DNA of 48,383 nucleotides. It comes from Corynebacterium sp. HMSC04H06. GTDB lineage: Bacteria; Actinomycetota; Actinomycetes; Mycobacteriales; Mycobacteriaceae. The stretch lies in the NCBI RefSeq assembly GCF_001815935.1, contig NZ_KV823425.1:387-48769 (forward strand), read 5' to 3'. The position numbers and the translations under genes are program-made. Shown in pieces: positions 1 through 9,495 of the stretch; positions within the stretch are counted from its first letter, which is position 1; every line of letters begins with the position of its first letter. The notes beneath the pieces were generated by a model, which saw nothing but the letters and a program-made list of their open reading frames with translations, was not told the DNA's origin and did no database searches.

Positions 1-61
1 GTCGTTGTCATGACTCACACGCTAGAAGCCAGCGTCAACCCCAACAAGGGCACGATCCCGC

Positions 62-114
62 GCCTGTGGATAACTCGGGGCAAGCTAACCGACCTGCGCA
101 AACCATCCACAGGC
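62..114. repeat. 10-bp inverted repeat containing a DnaA-box-like 9-mer
   Basis: GCCTGTGGAT at 62-71 and its exact reverse complement ATCCACAGGC at 105-114 are separated by 33 nt. The left arm extends to TGTGGATAA (65-73), which on the minus strand reads as a perfect DnaA box, TTATCCACA. The right arm supports only a partial box. This is a non-coding stretch to the left of the CNNM gene. A chance occurrence or a long-range operator are alternatives. Confidence 0.4.
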
Positions 115-201
115 CCAAAACGACCGTTTTTACGGCTTCACCTGCGAAAAAGACCCGCAGACTAGGAATGTGCCCAGGCTGCGGGAAGGCGGGTAGAACT
201 G

Positions 202-1251
202 TTACTTAATCTCGGTGACCTGGTCAAGCTTCTCGGCAATCTGCGGCCACAGCTGACCCATGATGTCGTCCCAGGTCAGTACCCACATCGCGTTGTCCTT
301 GTCGGCCCGGCCGACCACCACGAGCTGCTCGTTGCGGGCGCGCATGTGGTTCAGCGTGTGCTGCACGGTCGTGGCGCCGGCAACGGTCAGGCACGGGCGC
401 GAGAACTCGAGTACCGGGGTCTCCGGGTCGGCGAGTAGGGTGTCGCGGACGTGGACTAGGCGCGGTACACGGGAGGACTTGCTGAAGACGAGCACGCGCA
501 TGATGTCCTTGCGCAGCACCAAGTCCTGCAGCTCGCGGACGGTGGTGTCGCTGGGCATGGGGATCACGGCGGAACCGTGCTCGCGGGCGAGCTCGGCGAC
601 GGTCGAGGACTCGAGCTCGATGACGCCGGTGATCTGGGAGGCGGATTCGTCGTCCATGGCGCCGGTCTCGCGGGAGTGCTCGACCAAGCTGCGCAGCGTT
701 TCGACGTTGTAGCCGGCGGCCGCCGCGCGGTCGACGGGCTCCTCGCCGGCCAAGCGCACCAGCTGGTTGGCCATCCGGTTGATCCAGGCCAGCAGCGGGC
801 GGAAAACCCAGATGAAGGCGCGGGCGGGGATGGCGATGAGCCGCAAAGCGGTCTCCGGGTGGGTAATCGCCCAGGACTTCGGGGCCATCTCGCCGATGAC
901 CAGGTGCAGGAACGTCGCCAGGAACAGCGCGACGATAAACGCCACGATGTCGGCCATCCGCGCGGGCATGCTCAGCGCCTCGAAGACAGGCATCAGCAGG
1001 TGGTGGAACCACGGCTTGGTGGCCGCACCCAGGATGAAGGTGGCGGCGGTGATGCCGAGCTGGGAGCCGGCGAGCATCATCGTTAGCTCGTTGAGGCTGC
1101 GCAGGCCGGCCCGGGCGCTGCGGGAGTCTTCGGCCATCTCCTCGAGGCGGTTGCGGCGCGCGCCCAGCAGGGAGAACTCGATGACCACGAAGAACGCGGA
1201 GGCGACGATGATGACGATCGTCACCAGTAGGTTAAAAACCCAGTTGTCCAT
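202..1251 (-). CDS. Hemolysin-family CNNM/CBS membrane protein (short paralogue)
   Basis: This 349-residue integral membrane protein has an N-terminal CNNM (DUF21) domain with hydrophobic segments at about residues 8-27, 58-80 and 98-120. It contains the family-typical GEMAPKSWAI stretch, followed by a CBS-pair region at about 205-330. The CNNM/CorC family is linked to magnesium or divalent-cation efflux; that role here is inferred from family only. Unlike its upstream neighbour it lacks a C-terminal CorC_HlyC domain. Its ATG overlaps the TAA of that neighbour by one base (TAATG), so the two genes form a translationally coupled minus-strand operon and probably a heteromeric pair. Confidence 0.9.
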   Translation of the reverse strand: MDNWVFNLLVTIVIIVASAFFVVIEFSLLGARRNRLEEMAEDSRSARAGLRSLNELTMMLAGSQLGITAATFILGAATKPWFHHLLMPVFEALSMPARMADIVAFIVALFLATFLHLVIGEMAPKSWAITHPETALRLIAIPARAFIWVFRPLLAWINRMANQLVRLAGEEPVDRAAAAGYNVETLRSLVEHSRETGAMDDESASQITGVIELESSTVAELAREHGSAVIPMPSDTTVRELQDLVLRKDIMRVLVFSKSSRVPRLVHVRDTLLADPETPVLEFSRPCLTVAGATTVQHTLNHMRARNEQLVVVGRADKDNAMWVLTWDDIMGQLWPQIAEKLDQVTEIK

Positions 1252-2621
1252 TATTTCTCCTCCTCCCGGTACTCTTCGACCAGCTCCAGCGCGAGGCTCG
1301 AGGGCACGTGCCGGTCGATCTCCTCGACGCGCACCTTGAGGTGGCGCAGTGGGGCATCGTCGGCGTCGACCCAGTCCTCGGGCTCGGCCTCCAGGTCGAT
1401 GGTGTGGACCTCTCCGGCCTCGACCAGCGCTCCGGTCTGGGACATCAGCAGCCCGGAGATGGTCTCGTAGTCGCCCTCGGGCAGGTCGTGGCCGATGGCG
1501 CGCTCGACCTCGTCTAGCGGCGTGTCGCCGTCGACAATCCAGTGGTTGTCGCCCTGCTCGGTGATTTCCTCGGACTCTTCGATGTCGTGCTCGTCGGTGA
1601 CATCACCCAGGATTTCCTCGGCCAGGTCCTCGAGCGTAACGATGCCGACAAACCCGCCGTACTCATCAATCACGCACGCCAGTTTCTGGTCCTGGCCGCG
1701 CAGCTCGGAGACCAGATCCGGCAGCGGCATCATCTCCGGGACCACGACGGGCTCGCGCATGACTTGGGTGACGGGGGCATCGGCGGCCAGTTCGGAGCCC
1801 AGGACGTCGATGAGGTGGACGACGCCGATGGGGTTGTGTTCCTCGTCGACGACGGGGTAGCGGGTGTGGTTGGCGGCCATGAGTGCGCGGACCTCGCCGA
1901 GGGTGGTCTCGGGGTCGACGGCGTCGGCGCGGGAACGCGGGATCATCGCGTGCTCGACGTCGTGCTCGGGGAAGTCCAGCAGGCGGTCGAGCACCATGTA
2001 GGTGTCCTGGTCCAGGTCGCCGGCCTCGTGGGAGGCGTCCACGATGGATTCGAAGTCGTCGGTGGTGGCCGACGAATCCACGTCGTCGACCGGCTCCACG
2101 CGGAACAGGCGCAGGATGGCGTTGGAGGAATACTCGAAGAAGTGGATAATCCAGCCGAAGATGCGCAGGTACCATTGCGTGGAGGCGGCCAGGAAGCGGG
2201 CCGACTTCATCGGCGCGGCGATGGTGTAGTTCTTGGGGAACAGCTCCGCGAAGAGCATGCTGGCGATGGTCGACAGCGCCAGCGCCACCACGGTGCCGAC
2301 GGTGACGGAGACCGACCGCGGCACGCCGACGCCGCCGAGCAGCACGCCTAGGGCCTCGCCGACGAGCGGCTCGGCGACGTAGCCGATGAGCAGGCCGGAA
2401 ATCGTAATGCCCAGCTGCGCGCCCGAGAGCATGAAGGATGTGCGCTCGGTGATGTGCAGGGCCCGCTGGGCGGTTTTATCCCCGCGGGCGGCCGCGGTGC
2501 GAAGCTGCGTGCGGTCGACCGACATGAACGCGAATTCCTGCGCGACGAAATACGCGTTGGCCACAATGATGAGAGCGATGACCACGATGCCCGCTAAGAG
2601 CATCAAAGCTGCGGACCACAT
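1251..2621 (-). CDS. Hemolysin-family CNNM/CBS/CorC_HlyC membrane protein (long paralogue)
   Basis: This 456-residue protein has a first hydrophobic segment at about residues 5-27 and further membrane segments to about 150, forming the CNNM domain with the motif FAELFPKNYTIA. A CBS pair follows at about 215-335, including VIDEYGGFVGIVTLEDL, which is typical of the second CBS. A CorC_HlyC domain occupies about 350-445. Such proteins sense nucleotides through CBS and are tied to divalent-cation transport. It is the first gene of a two-gene minus-strand operon with the shorter paralogue. Its start lies 159 bp from divergent hemW. Transport substrate cannot be read from the sequence. Confidence 0.92.
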   Translation of the reverse strand: MWSAALMLLAGIVVIALIIVANAYFVAQEFAFMSVDRTQLRTAAARGDKTAQRALHITERTSFMLSGAQLGITISGLLIGYVAEPLVGEALGVLLGGVGVPRSVSVTVGTVVALALSTIASMLFAELFPKNYTIAAPMKSARFLAASTQWYLRIFGWIIHFFEYSSNAILRLFRVEPVDDVDSSATTDDFESIVDASHEAGDLDQDTYMVLDRLLDFPEHDVEHAMIPRSRADAVDPETTLGEVRALMAANHTRYPVVDEEHNPIGVVHLIDVLGSELAADAPVTQVMREPVVVPEMMPLPDLVSELRGQDQKLACVIDEYGGFVGIVTLEDLAEEILGDVTDEHDIEESEEITEQGDNHWIVDGDTPLDEVERAIGHDLPEGDYETISGLLMSQTGALVEAGEVHTIDLEAEPEDWVDADDAPLRHLKVRVEEIDRHVPSSLALELVEEYREEEK

Positions 2622-2773
2622 GGTTTAGACCCCACCGCCTAGATACAGGTAGCGGGGACATCGACTGGGAGGTTCCACCAAAGTAGCCTTTCTTTCCTTG
2701 GGGACGGGGATTTTTTACCTTCTTAGACTACATGTATAACCGCCCTGGCCCCCAAGTTTGTTCCCGCTTTCGC

Positions 2774-2779
2774 TAGGCT
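2774..2779 (+). promoter_or_regulatory. -10 hexamer of hemW
   Basis: TAGGCT lies exactly 7 nt before ATG 2787, the same geometry as at hrcA. This supports leaderless hemW mRNA and the internal ATG over ATG 2781, which would sit 1 nt after the hexamer. No convincing -35 is visible. Confidence 0.5.
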
Positions 2780-2786
2780 GATGCCC

Positions 2787-3926
2787 ATGCAGGATTCCTT
2801 TGGGCTCTACATCCACGTCCCGTTTTGCGCCACACGCTGCGGGTATTGCGATTTCAACACCTATACGCCCGGGGAGTTGGGCGCGCCGAATTCGCAGGCC
2901 AGCTACCTCGACGCCCTGGACCAGGAACTCGAGCTGGCAGCGGCGAAGGTCCAGCGTCCGGCGGAGACGGTCTTTATCGGCGGCGGCACCCCGTCGCTGC
3001 TGGGGGCGGACGGCCTCGCCCGCGTGCTGGACCGCGTGCGCGCGACCTTCGGCCTGGCCAAAGGCGCAGAGGTCACCACGGAATCCAACCCGGAGTCAAC
3101 GGACCCGGCGTTTTTCGCCGGACTGCGCGAGGCGGGGTTCACGCGGGTGAGCCTGGGGATGCAGTCGGCATCGTCGGCCGTGCTGACGGTGCTGGAGCGC
3201 GCCCACACGCCGGGGCGGGCCTTCGACGCGGCCGCCGAGGCCCTAGCCGCCGGCTTCGAGCACGTGAACCTGGACATGATCTACGGCACCCCGGGCGAGA
3301 CCGACGACGACGTGCGTGCCACCTTGGACCGCGTGTTGGCCACGGGCGTGGACCACGTCAGCGCCTATTCACTCATCGTGGAGGACGGCACCCGCGTGGC
3401 CCGCAAGGTCGCCAAGGGCCAGCTGCCCGCCCCCGATGAGGACGTGTTGGCCCGGCGCTACCAGCTCATCGCCGGCGCCCTGGAGGAGGCGGGCTACGGC
3501 TGGTACGAGGTCTCCAACTGGGCGAAGCCGGGCGGGGACTGCCGGCACAACCTCATCTACTGGCGCGACGGCGACTGGTGGGGAGCCGGCCCCGGCGCCC
3601 ACTCCCACCTGGGTAATACCCGCTTTTTCAACGTCAAGCACCCGGCCCGCTACTCCCGCCTGCTTGCCGATGCCGCCCTGCCCATCGCCGGCGAAGAAAC
3701 CCTCACCGACGCCGACCGGCACACCGAGGCCATCATGCTGGGCCTGCGGTTGAGCGAGGGCATCCCGCGCGACTGGGTGTCGCAGGCTGCCGACGAGGTG
3801 GTGGGGCGGCATCGGCAGCGCGGGCTGCTGGAAGAAGCCGACGGGCGGTTAAAGGTCACGGACGCTGGCCGCCTGCTGGCCGACGGGATCATCACCGATA
3901 TCTTGGTGGCCGAAGACCGCGGGTAG
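2787..3926 (+). CDS. hemW: Radical SAM heme chaperone HemW
   Basis: The 379-residue protein starts with the HemW/HemN radical-SAM signature CATRCGYC; Cys14, Cys18 and Cys21 would bind the 4Fe-4S cluster. The glycine-rich SAM-binding FIGGGTPS follows. The C-terminal half carries the HemW-type [19 protein letters not shown] segment. HemW is a heme-binding chaperone rather than a true coproporphyrinogen dehydrogenase, though many databases call it oxygen-independent coproporphyrinogen III oxidase. ATG 2781 would add two residues; 2787 is preferred because of its -10 spacing. The hrcA gene follows after 10 nt, the usual actinobacterial order. Confidence 0.95.
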   Translation: MQDSFGLYIHVPFCATRCGYCDFNTYTPGELGAPNSQASYLDALDQELELAAAKVQRPAETVFIGGGTPSLLGADGLARVLDRVRATFGLAKGAEVTTESNPESTDPAFFAGLREAGFTRVSLGMQSASSAVLTVLERAHTPGRAFDAAAEALAAGFEHVNLDMIYGTPGETDDDVRATLDRVLATGVDHVSAYSLIVEDGTRVARKVAKGQLPAPDEDVLARRYQLIAGALEEAGYGWYEVSNWAKPGGDCRHNLIYWRDGDWWGAGPGAHSHLGNTRFFNVKHPARYSRLLADAALPIAGEETLTDADRHTEAIMLGLRLSEGIPRDWVSQAADEVVGRHRQRGLLEEADGRLKVTDAGRLLADGIITDILVAEDRG

Positions 3927-3929
3927 GCT
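3924..3929 (+). promoter_or_regulatory. -10 hexamer of hrcA built on the hemW stop codon
   Basis: TAGGCT, whose first three bases are the hemW TAG stop, lies 7 nt before the hrcA ATG. This suggests a leaderless hrcA promoter overlapping the end of hemW. No CIRCE element (TTAGCACTC-N9-GAGTGCTAA) is seen here. Confidence 0.5.
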
Positions 3930-3936
3930 TAAAGGT

Positions 3937-4968
3937 ATGTCTAGCACTACTGATGCGCGCCGCAAGGAAGTCCTGCGTGCCATCGTCGCGGACTATATTG
4001 CCAGCCAGGAACCGGTGGGCTCGAAGACCCTGCTGGAGCGCTACCAGCTGGGGGTATCATCGGCGACCATCCGCAACGACATGGCGGCGCTGGAATCCGA
4101 AGGCCTTATCACCCAACCCCACGCCAGCTCCGGGCGCGTGCCCACGCAGAAGGGCTACCGCCTCTTCGTGGACGCCATCCACGACTTAAAACCCTTGAGC
4201 GCATCGGAGCGCCGGGCCATGCTTAATTTTCTGGAAGGCGGGGTGGACCTGGAGGACGTGCTCTCGCGTTCGGTGCAGCTTTTGGCTCAGGTCACCAAGC
4301 AGGCCGCGGTGGTGCAGATGCCGAACCTGCAGGTCTCCCGCGTCAAGCACTGCGAGGTCGTGGCCTTAAGCCCCGTCCGCCTGCTGCTGGTGCTGATTAC
4401 GGATACCGGCCGGGTGGAACAGCGCAACGTGGCGCTGGACGCGGTCATCGATCCGGACCAGACGCACCGTCTGCGCGAGCTGCTCAACAACGCCCTGGCG
4501 GGCAAGACCATCACGGAGGCCTCCCAGTCCCTGGCCGACCTGGTCGACGTCGCCCCGGTGGATATGCGCGGGCACGTGCTTAACAGCGCAACGACGCTGA
4601 TCGAGACCCTGGTCAACCAGCCGGCCGACCGCTTGCTGCTGGCCGGCACCTCCAACCTGACCCGCCTGGCCCGGGACTTTCCCGAAGGCCTGCCGGGCAT
4701 TATCGATGCCCTCGAGGAGCAGGTCGTCTTCCTCAAGCTGCTGGCGCGCGTGCCGGATATGGGCAACGTCTCCGTGGTCATCGGGGACGAGCACGAGGCG
4801 GACGCCCTGCGCACTTCGTCGGTGGTGACCACCGCCTACGGCACGGACGGCGAGACGCTGGGCGGCCTCGGCGTGGTGGGGCCGACGTTTATGGATTACT
4901 CGGGAACAATCGCTAAGGTTTCTGCTGTTGCACGCTATGTCAGCGAAATTCTGGCCGGGGAGAAATAG
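3937..4968 (+). CDS. hrcA: Heat-inducible transcription repressor HrcA
   Basis: The 343-residue protein has an N-terminal winged-helix domain (about residues 1-75) with the HrcA hallmark QEPVGSKTL and the recognition stretch [16 protein letters not shown]-like and dimerisation regions follow, ending in [15 protein letters not shown] (family pattern GP.RM.Y). HrcA represses groE and dnaK-class chaperone operons through CIRCE elements. It is followed by dnaJ 84 nt downstream, the conserved hrcA-dnaJ2 pair of actinobacteria. I see no CIRCE in its own upstream region, so autoregulation is not supported by this window. Confidence 0.95.
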   Translation: MSSTTDARRKEVLRAIVADYIASQEPVGSKTLLERYQLGVSSATIRNDMAALESEGLITQPHASSGRVPTQKGYRLFVDAIHDLKPLSASERRAMLNFLEGGVDLEDVLSRSVQLLAQVTKQAAVVQMPNLQVSRVKHCEVVALSPVRLLLVLITDTGRVEQRNVALDAVIDPDQTHRLRELLNNALAGKTITEASQSLADLVDVAPVDMRGHVLNSATTLIETLVNQPADRLLLAGTSNLTRLARDFPEGLPGIIDALEEQVVFLKLLARVPDMGNVSVVIGDEHEADALRTSSVVTTAYGTDGETLGGLGVVGPTFMDYSGTIAKVSAVARYVSEILAGEK

Positions 4969-5052
4969 CCGCTGCAGCAGCTAGTAGGCTGGAAAGCCGC
5001 TACAGATTTTTAAACACCCCTATCGACTAAGCAAGTAAGGACGCAATTTACC

Positions 5053-6210
5053 GTGGCTCGTGACTATTACGGCATTCTGGGCGTGGACAAGTCCGCGTCC
5101 GACTCGGAGATTAAGAAGGCCTACCGCAAGCTCGCGCGCAAGTACCACCCGGATGTGAACCCGGGCGACGACGAGGCGGCGGAGAAGTTCCGCGAGGCCT
5201 CCCTGGCCCAGGAGGTCCTGCTGGACCCGCAGAAGCGCCAGATCGTGGACATGGGCGGAGATCCCATGGAGCAGCGCGGCGGCGGGCCCGGTGCCGGCGC
5301 GGGCGGATTCAGCGGCTTCGGGGGCGGCGGCCTGGGCGATATCTTCGCCGAGTTCTTCGGCGGGGCGGCCGGCGGCTCCCGCGGACCGCGCTCGCGCGTG
5401 CAGCCGGGCAACGACGCCCTGCTGCGCACCAGCATCACCCTGGAGGAGGCCTTCACCGGCCTGCAGAAGCAGGTTACCGTGGACACCGCCGTGCTCTGCG
5501 ACAAGTGCGAGGGCTCCGGCTCGGAGTCCAAGGCCAAGCCGGTGACCTGCCCGACCTGCTCCGGCGCGGGTGAAATCCAGGAGACCCAGCGCAGTTTCCT
5601 GGGCAACGTTCTTACCTCGCGCCCGTGCCCGCAGTGCCAAGGCTACGGCGAAATCATCGAGGACCCCTGCAACCACTGCGGCGGCGACGGCCGGGTGAAG
5701 AAGCGCCGGGATCTGAAGGTCAATATCCCGGCGGGCATTGGCAACGGCATGCGCATCCGCATGGCCTCCCAGGGCGAGGTCGGCCACGGCGGGGGCCCGG
5801 CCGGTGACCTCTACGTGGAGGTTGCTACCCGCCCGCACAAGGTCTTCGAACGCGACGCCGACGACCTGCACGTGACCCTGCGCGTGCCCATGGTGGATGC
5901 CGCCCTGGGCACCCAGGTCAAGCTGCCGCACCTAAGCGGCGAGGAGGTCACCGTGGACGTGGCCGCCGGCACGCAGCCGGGCGAGGCCATCGAGATCCCG
6001 GGCCAGGGCATGACCCGCCTGCGCACCGAGGGCGCGGGCAACCTGTACGCCCACGTGGACGTGGTGGTCCCGCGCAACCTGGACAAGAAGACCCGCGAGG
6101 CGCTGGAGAAGATCCGCGACCGCCAGAACGACTCTGCCACCGTCAAGGAGGAGGGCGACGGCCAGGACGAGTCGCTGTTTTCCCGCCTGCGGGGCCACTT
6201 CCGCCGCTAA
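5053..6210 (+). CDS. dnaJ: Molecular chaperone DnaJ (DnaJ2)
   Basis: The 385-residue type I Hsp40 has a J-domain at residues 1-65 with HPD at 32-34 for stimulating DnaK. A Gly/Phe-rich linker (about 75-120) follows, then four CxxCxGxG zinc motifs ([32 protein letters not shown]) and the C-terminal substrate-binding domain. The start is GTG 5053, with AAGGA at 5036-5040 about 12 nt upstream. It lies directly after hrcA, as for DnaJ2 of corynebacteria, whereas the other paralogue normally sits in the dnaK operon. Its TAA overlaps the rsmE ATG by one base, so translation is probably coupled. Confidence 0.95.
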   Translation: MARDYYGILGVDKSASDSEIKKAYRKLARKYHPDVNPGDDEAAEKFREASLAQEVLLDPQKRQIVDMGGDPMEQRGGGPGAGAGGFSGFGGGGLGDIFAEFFGGAAGGSRGPRSRVQPGNDALLRTSITLEEAFTGLQKQVTVDTAVLCDKCEGSGSESKAKPVTCPTCSGAGEIQETQRSFLGNVLTSRPCPQCQGYGEIIEDPCNHCGGDGRVKKRRDLKVNIPAGIGNGMRIRMASQGEVGHGGGPAGDLYVEVATRPHKVFERDADDLHVTLRVPMVDAALGTQVKLPHLSGEEVTVDVAAGTQPGEAIEIPGQGMTRLRTEGAGNLYAHVDVVVPRNLDKKTREALEKIRDRQNDSATVKEEGDGQDESLFSRLRGHFRR

Positions 6211-6944
6211 TGTCGCTGCCCGTATTCATCCACCCGGACCTTCGCGGCGCCGCGCCCGGCCAGAGCGTCCACCTAGACGGCGCGGAGGGCCGCCACGCCG
6301 TGACGGTCAAGCGGCTCAAACCCACCGAGCAGCTGGAGCTTACCGACGGCACCGGCCGCGTGGTCACCGCGGAGGTCACCGCCACCGCCGGAAAGGACCA
6401 GCTGGACGCCGCCGTTACCGCGGTGCGCGCGGAACCGGCCCCGCATCCGAAGGTGGTCGTCGTGCAGGCCATCCCGAAATCGGAGCGCGCCGAACTCGCC
6501 GTGGACTTGGCCACCCAGGCCGGCGCGGACGAGATCATCGCCTGGCAGGCCGACCGCTGCGTGGCCAAGTGGGAAGGCAAGAAGATCCCGAAGGCGCTGG
6601 CCAAGTGGGAGGCCACGGCCCAGGCGGCGGCCAAGCAGTCCCGCCGGGCGCGCATCCCGCAGGTGCGCGGCCCGGTCAGCACCGGCGAGCTGACCCAGCT
6701 GCTGGCCCAGGCCGACCACGCCTTAGTCCTGCACGAGGAGGCCACCCGCAGCATCCGCGAGGCCCAGCTGTCCGGCACGGTCTACCTGCTGGTGGGGCCG
6801 GAAGGTGGCATCGGCAGCGCGGAGCTGGAACGCCTGACCCAGGCCGGGGCGCAACCTATCAAGTTGGGGCCGCAGGTGCTGCGGACAGCATCCGCGGCCA
6901 TGGTGGCCCTGGCGGCTATCGGGGCGTTAACCGAGCGCTGGTAG
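6210..6944 (+). CDS. rsmE: 16S rRNA (uracil(1498)-N(3))-methyltransferase RsmE
   Basis: This 244-residue SPOUT-class methyltransferase has an N-terminal PUA-like region containing the GRHAVTVKRLK pattern. The C-terminal trefoil-knot SAM site reads VYLLVGPEGGIG and LGPQVLRTASAAMVALAAIG, both diagnostic of RsmE. It methylates U1498 of 16S rRNA in the assembled small subunit. The ATG overlaps the dnaJ stop (TAATG). The dnaJ-rsmE-phoH-ybeY order is conserved in actinobacteria. Confidence 0.95.
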   Translation: MSLPVFIHPDLRGAAPGQSVHLDGAEGRHAVTVKRLKPTEQLELTDGTGRVVTAEVTATAGKDQLDAAVTAVRAEPAPHPKVVVVQAIPKSERAELAVDLATQAGADEIIAWQADRCVAKWEGKKIPKALAKWEATAQAAAKQSRRARIPQVRGPVSTGELTQLLAQADHALVLHEEATRSIREAQLSGTVYLLVGPEGGIGSAELERLTQAGAQPIKLGPQVLRTASAAMVALAAIGALTERW

Positions 6945-6947
6945 CCT
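6942..6947 (+). promoter_or_regulatory. -10 hexamer of phoH built on the rsmE stop codon
   Basis: TAGCCT, whose TAG is the rsmE stop codon, lies 6 nt before GTG 6954 and directly abuts ATG 6948. The leaderless spacing seen elsewhere in the window favours GTG 6954 as the phoH start. Confidence 0.45.
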
Positions 6948-6953
6948 ATGGGC

Positions 6954-7937
6954 GTGGCTATTGATACCCAAAAAATTGAGCTCGACCCAGTCTACGTCAA
7001 CGCCGTGCTGGGCACGGCGGATGCGACGCTGCGCGTGCTCAACGACCAGCTGGATGCCGACCTCTTCGCCCGCGGCACCACGGTGACCGTCACGGGCCCC
7101 GACTTCGAGATCGCCCGGGCGGTCAAGGTCTTCGACGAGCTGGAGGCCATCGCCCGCCGCGGGCACGCCATCTCCCCGGAGACGGTCAAGCACACCGTGG
7201 CCATGATCGAGACGGAGGCACCGCTGTCGGTCAGCCAGGCGCTGGCTGCGGATATTATCTCGCGTCGCGGCAAGACCATCCGGCCGAAGACGGTGGGGCA
7301 GAGCCGGTACGTGCAGGCCATTGATGATCACACGGTGGTCTTCGGCATCGGCCCGGCCGGCTCCGGCAAGACCTACCTGGCCGTGGCCAAGGCCGTCCAG
7401 GCGCTGCAGAACAAGCAGGTCCAGCGCATCATCCTGACCCGCCCGGCCGTCGAGGCGGGAGAAAAGCTGGGATTTTTGCCCGGCACCTTAAACGACAAGA
7501 TCGACCCCTACCTGCGCCCGCTCTACGACGCGCTGCGGGACATGCTGGACCCAGAGATGATTCCGAAGCTGATGGACGCCGGCATCATCGAGGTCGCCCC
7601 GCTGGCCTATATGCGCGGCCGCACGCTCAACGATGCCTTCGTCATCCTCGACGAGGCTCAAAACACCACGCCCGAGCAGATGAAGATGTTCTTGACCCGC
7701 CTAGGCTTTGGCTCGACCATCGTGGTCACCGGCGACGTCTCCCAGGTGGACCTGCCGCGCGGGCAGGTCTCCGGGCTGAAGACCGTGCGCCGCATCCTAG
7801 ACGGGGTGGACGATATTTATTTCGCGGATCTCGGTTCCCACGACGTGGTGCGCCACGCGCTGGTCGGGCGGATTGTCAATGCTTACGATGCCTACGATGC
7901 CGCCACCGAGCGCGACCGCCAGAAGCAGGAGGGGTAG
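6954..7937 (+). CDS. phoH: PhoH-family ATPase (YbeZ-like)
   Basis: The 327-residue P-loop ATPase has Walker [12 protein letters not shown] at about residue 133 and Walker [10 protein letters not shown]. The family motifs [17 protein letters not shown] and [12 protein letters not shown] are present. PhoH/YbeZ proteins are predicted RNA-linked ATPases that work with YbeY in ribosome and RNA metabolism; ybeY follows directly. The N-terminal 110 residues form a KH-like region. ATG 6948 would add two residues; GTG 6954 is chosen from its distance to the -10 hexamer, but this is not certain. Confidence 0.93.
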   Translation: MAIDTQKIELDPVYVNAVLGTADATLRVLNDQLDADLFARGTTVTVTGPDFEIARAVKVFDELEAIARRGHAISPETVKHTVAMIETEAPLSVSQALAADIISRRGKTIRPKTVGQSRYVQAIDDHTVVFGIGPAGSGKTYLAVAKAVQALQNKQVQRIILTRPAVEAGEKLGFLPGTLNDKIDPYLRPLYDALRDMLDPEMIPKLMDAGIIEVAPLAYMRGRTLNDAFVILDEAQNTTPEQMKMFLTRLGFGSTIVVTGDVSQVDLPRGQVSGLKTVRRILDGVDDIYFADLGSHDVVRHALVGRIVNAYDAYDAATERDRQKQEG

Positions 7938-7944
7938 AAAAACC

Positions 7945-8592
7945 ATGGCCATTGAATTTGTCAACGAGTCCGGCTACGCCGGCGTGAACGAGGAAATGCT
8001 GGGCGACGTCGCCAGCTTCGCCCTGGCGCAGATGGACGTCAGCCCGGAGGCCGAGGCGACCATCTCCGCGGTCGATCTGGCCACAATCGAGGACATGCAC
8101 GTGCGCTGGATGGACCTGGCCGGGCCCACGGACGTGATGAGCTTCCCGATGGACGAGGTCACCCCGGGCTCGAGCACCGGCACCCTGCGCCCGGATGCGC
8201 CGGCGGCCGCCGACGGCTTCGGCCCGGCGATGCTGGGCGATATCGTCCTGTGTCCCGAATTCGCCGAGCGCCAGGCCCAGGCCGCCGGCCACTCGCTGGG
8301 CCACGAGCTGGCGCTTTTGACCGTGCACGGGGTGCTGCACCTGCTGGGCTACGACCACGCCACCCCCGCGCAGGAAAAGGAGATGTTCGGCCTGCAGAAC
8401 GAGCTGCTGGCCAACTGGTACGACGACCTGTCCGCGCGCGGGGTGAGCTACCAGCCCAAGCCGACCGGCCCGCGGGCGTTCCCCTCCGCGGCCGACCGCG
8501 CGGACCTGGACCGCCAGGTGCCCGCCGGTGGCATCCCGCCGGTGGGGGAGCCGGTGGCCAAACCGGACAACAGTGACGTAGACGACGACTAG
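7945..8592 (+). CDS. ybeY: Endoribonuclease / rRNA maturation factor YbeY
   Basis: This 215-residue UPF0054 metalloprotein has the zinc-binding [11 protein letters not shown] motif (three histidines) and the conserved [16 protein letters not shown] segment. YbeY acts in 16S rRNA 3' maturation and ribosome quality control. ATG 7945 is chosen because AGGAGG at 7927-7932 lies 12 nt upstream and the preceding in-frame sequence is phoH read in another frame. A low-complexity C-terminal tail of about 50 residues, rich in Pro, Ala and Asp, extends beyond the usual family length. PhoH and YbeY genes are 7 nt apart, so the pair is co-transcribed. Confidence 0.94.
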   Translation: MAIEFVNESGYAGVNEEMLGDVASFALAQMDVSPEAEATISAVDLATIEDMHVRWMDLAGPTDVMSFPMDEVTPGSSTGTLRPDAPAAADGFGPAMLGDIVLCPEFAERQAQAAGHSLGHELALLTVHGVLHLLGYDHATPAQEKEMFGLQNELLANWYDDLSARGVSYQPKPTGPRAFPSAADRADLDRQVPAGGIPPVGEPVAKPDNSDVDDD

Positions 8593-8595
8593 ACT
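8590..8595 (+). promoter_or_regulatory. -10 hexamer of pdxY built on the ybeY stop codon
   Basis: TAGACT begins with the ybeY TAG stop codon and lies 8 nt before the pdxY ATG, giving the leaderless arrangement. Confidence 0.45.
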
Positions 8596-8603
8596 TATCT
8601 GCC

Positions 8604-9452
8604 ATGAGTATCCTTTCCATCCAGTCCCATGTGGCCTACGGGCACGTGGGGAACTCCGCTGCCGTCTTTCCCCTCCAACGCGCCGGCCACGAGGTCTGGC
8701 CCGTGCACACCGTTAATTTCTCGAACCACACCGGCTACGGTGACTGGGGCGGGCCGCAGCTGCCGGCCGCGCAGGTCACGGAGATCATCGACGGCATCGA
8801 GCGCCGCGGCGCCTTCCCGGATGTCGCGGCGGTGCTGTCCGGCTACCAGGGCGGCTCCGATATCGCGGAGGTCATCATCGACGCCGTGCGCCGGGTCAAG
8901 AAGGCCAACCCGCAGGCGCTGTACGCCTGCGACCCGGTGATGGGCAACGAGAAGTCCGGCTGCTTCGTCTCCGACGAGATCCCGCCGCTGCTGCGCGATA
9001 AAATCTTGCCGGTCGCCGACATCATCTTCCCGAATCAGTTCGAGCTGGGCTACCTGACCGGCCAGCCGACCGGCACGCTGGACGAGACCCTGCAGGCGGT
9101 CAAGGTGGCCCAGGAGATCGGCCCGCGCGTGGTCCTGGTGACCTCCGTCGAGCGGCCCGAAACCCCGGAGGATAAAGTGGAGATGATCGCCGTGGACGGC
9201 GACCGCGCCTTTACGGTGACCACCCCGCGCCTGCCGGTCAAGTACAACGGCTCCGGCGACGTGACCGCCGCCTTGTTCACCGGCCACTACGTGCGCCACC
9301 AAGACGCGCACGCCGCGCTGAAGGCCACGGCCTCCCAGGTCTACGATCTGCTGCGCACCACCTACGAGGCGGACTCGCGCGAGCTGGAGCTCATCGCCGC
9401 TCAGGACTGCTTTGCCCACCCGCAGCTGCAGTTCAGCGTGGACGAACTCTAG
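8604..9452 (+). CDS. pdxY: Pyridoxal kinase PdxY
   Basis: The 282-residue ribokinase-superfamily enzyme phosphorylates pyridoxal to PLP in vitamin B6 salvage. Diagnostic features are SHVAYGHVGNSAAVFPLQ near the N-terminus, the DPVMGN segment, the PNQFELGYLTG region and the C-terminal anion-hole motif YNGSGDVTAALF with its catalytic Asp. Length matches the family. In mycobacteria this slot, between ybeY and era, is held by a CNNM-type gene, so pdxY is an unusual occupant. Confidence 0.93.
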   Translation: MSILSIQSHVAYGHVGNSAAVFPLQRAGHEVWPVHTVNFSNHTGYGDWGGPQLPAAQVTEIIDGIERRGAFPDVAAVLSGYQGGSDIAEVIIDAVRRVKKANPQALYACDPVMGNEKSGCFVSDEIPPLLRDKILPVADIIFPNQFELGYLTGQPTGTLDETLQAVKVAQEIGPRVVLVTSVERPETPEDKVEMIAVDGDRAFTVTTPRLPVKYNGSGDVTAALFTGHYVRHQDAHAALKATASQVYDLLRTTYEADSRELELIAAQDCFAHPQLQFSVDEL

Positions 9453-9479
9453 GTTTTCCTGCCCCCGCGCGTGACCTTG

Positions 9480-9488
9480 TAGGATAGT
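9480..9488 (+). promoter_or_regulatory. Probable -10 region of era
   Basis: TAGGAT (9480-9485, 10 nt before the ATG) overlaps GATAGT (9483-9488, 7 nt before the ATG). The second has the spacing of the other leaderless genes here. No obvious ribosome-binding site precedes the ATG. Confidence 0.35.
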
Positions 9489-9495
9489 TCCCACG

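Noticed and set aside
3900..5052. CIRCE operator near hrcA or dnaJ
   Set aside because: AGCACT occurs at the hrcA start, but there is no matching GAGTGCTAA arm at the 9-nt spacing.
5053..6210. Degenerate J-domain
   Set aside because: The usual Tyr in the YEVL helix is replaced by Gln, but the HPD motif and all four zinc motifs are intact, so the protein should be functional.
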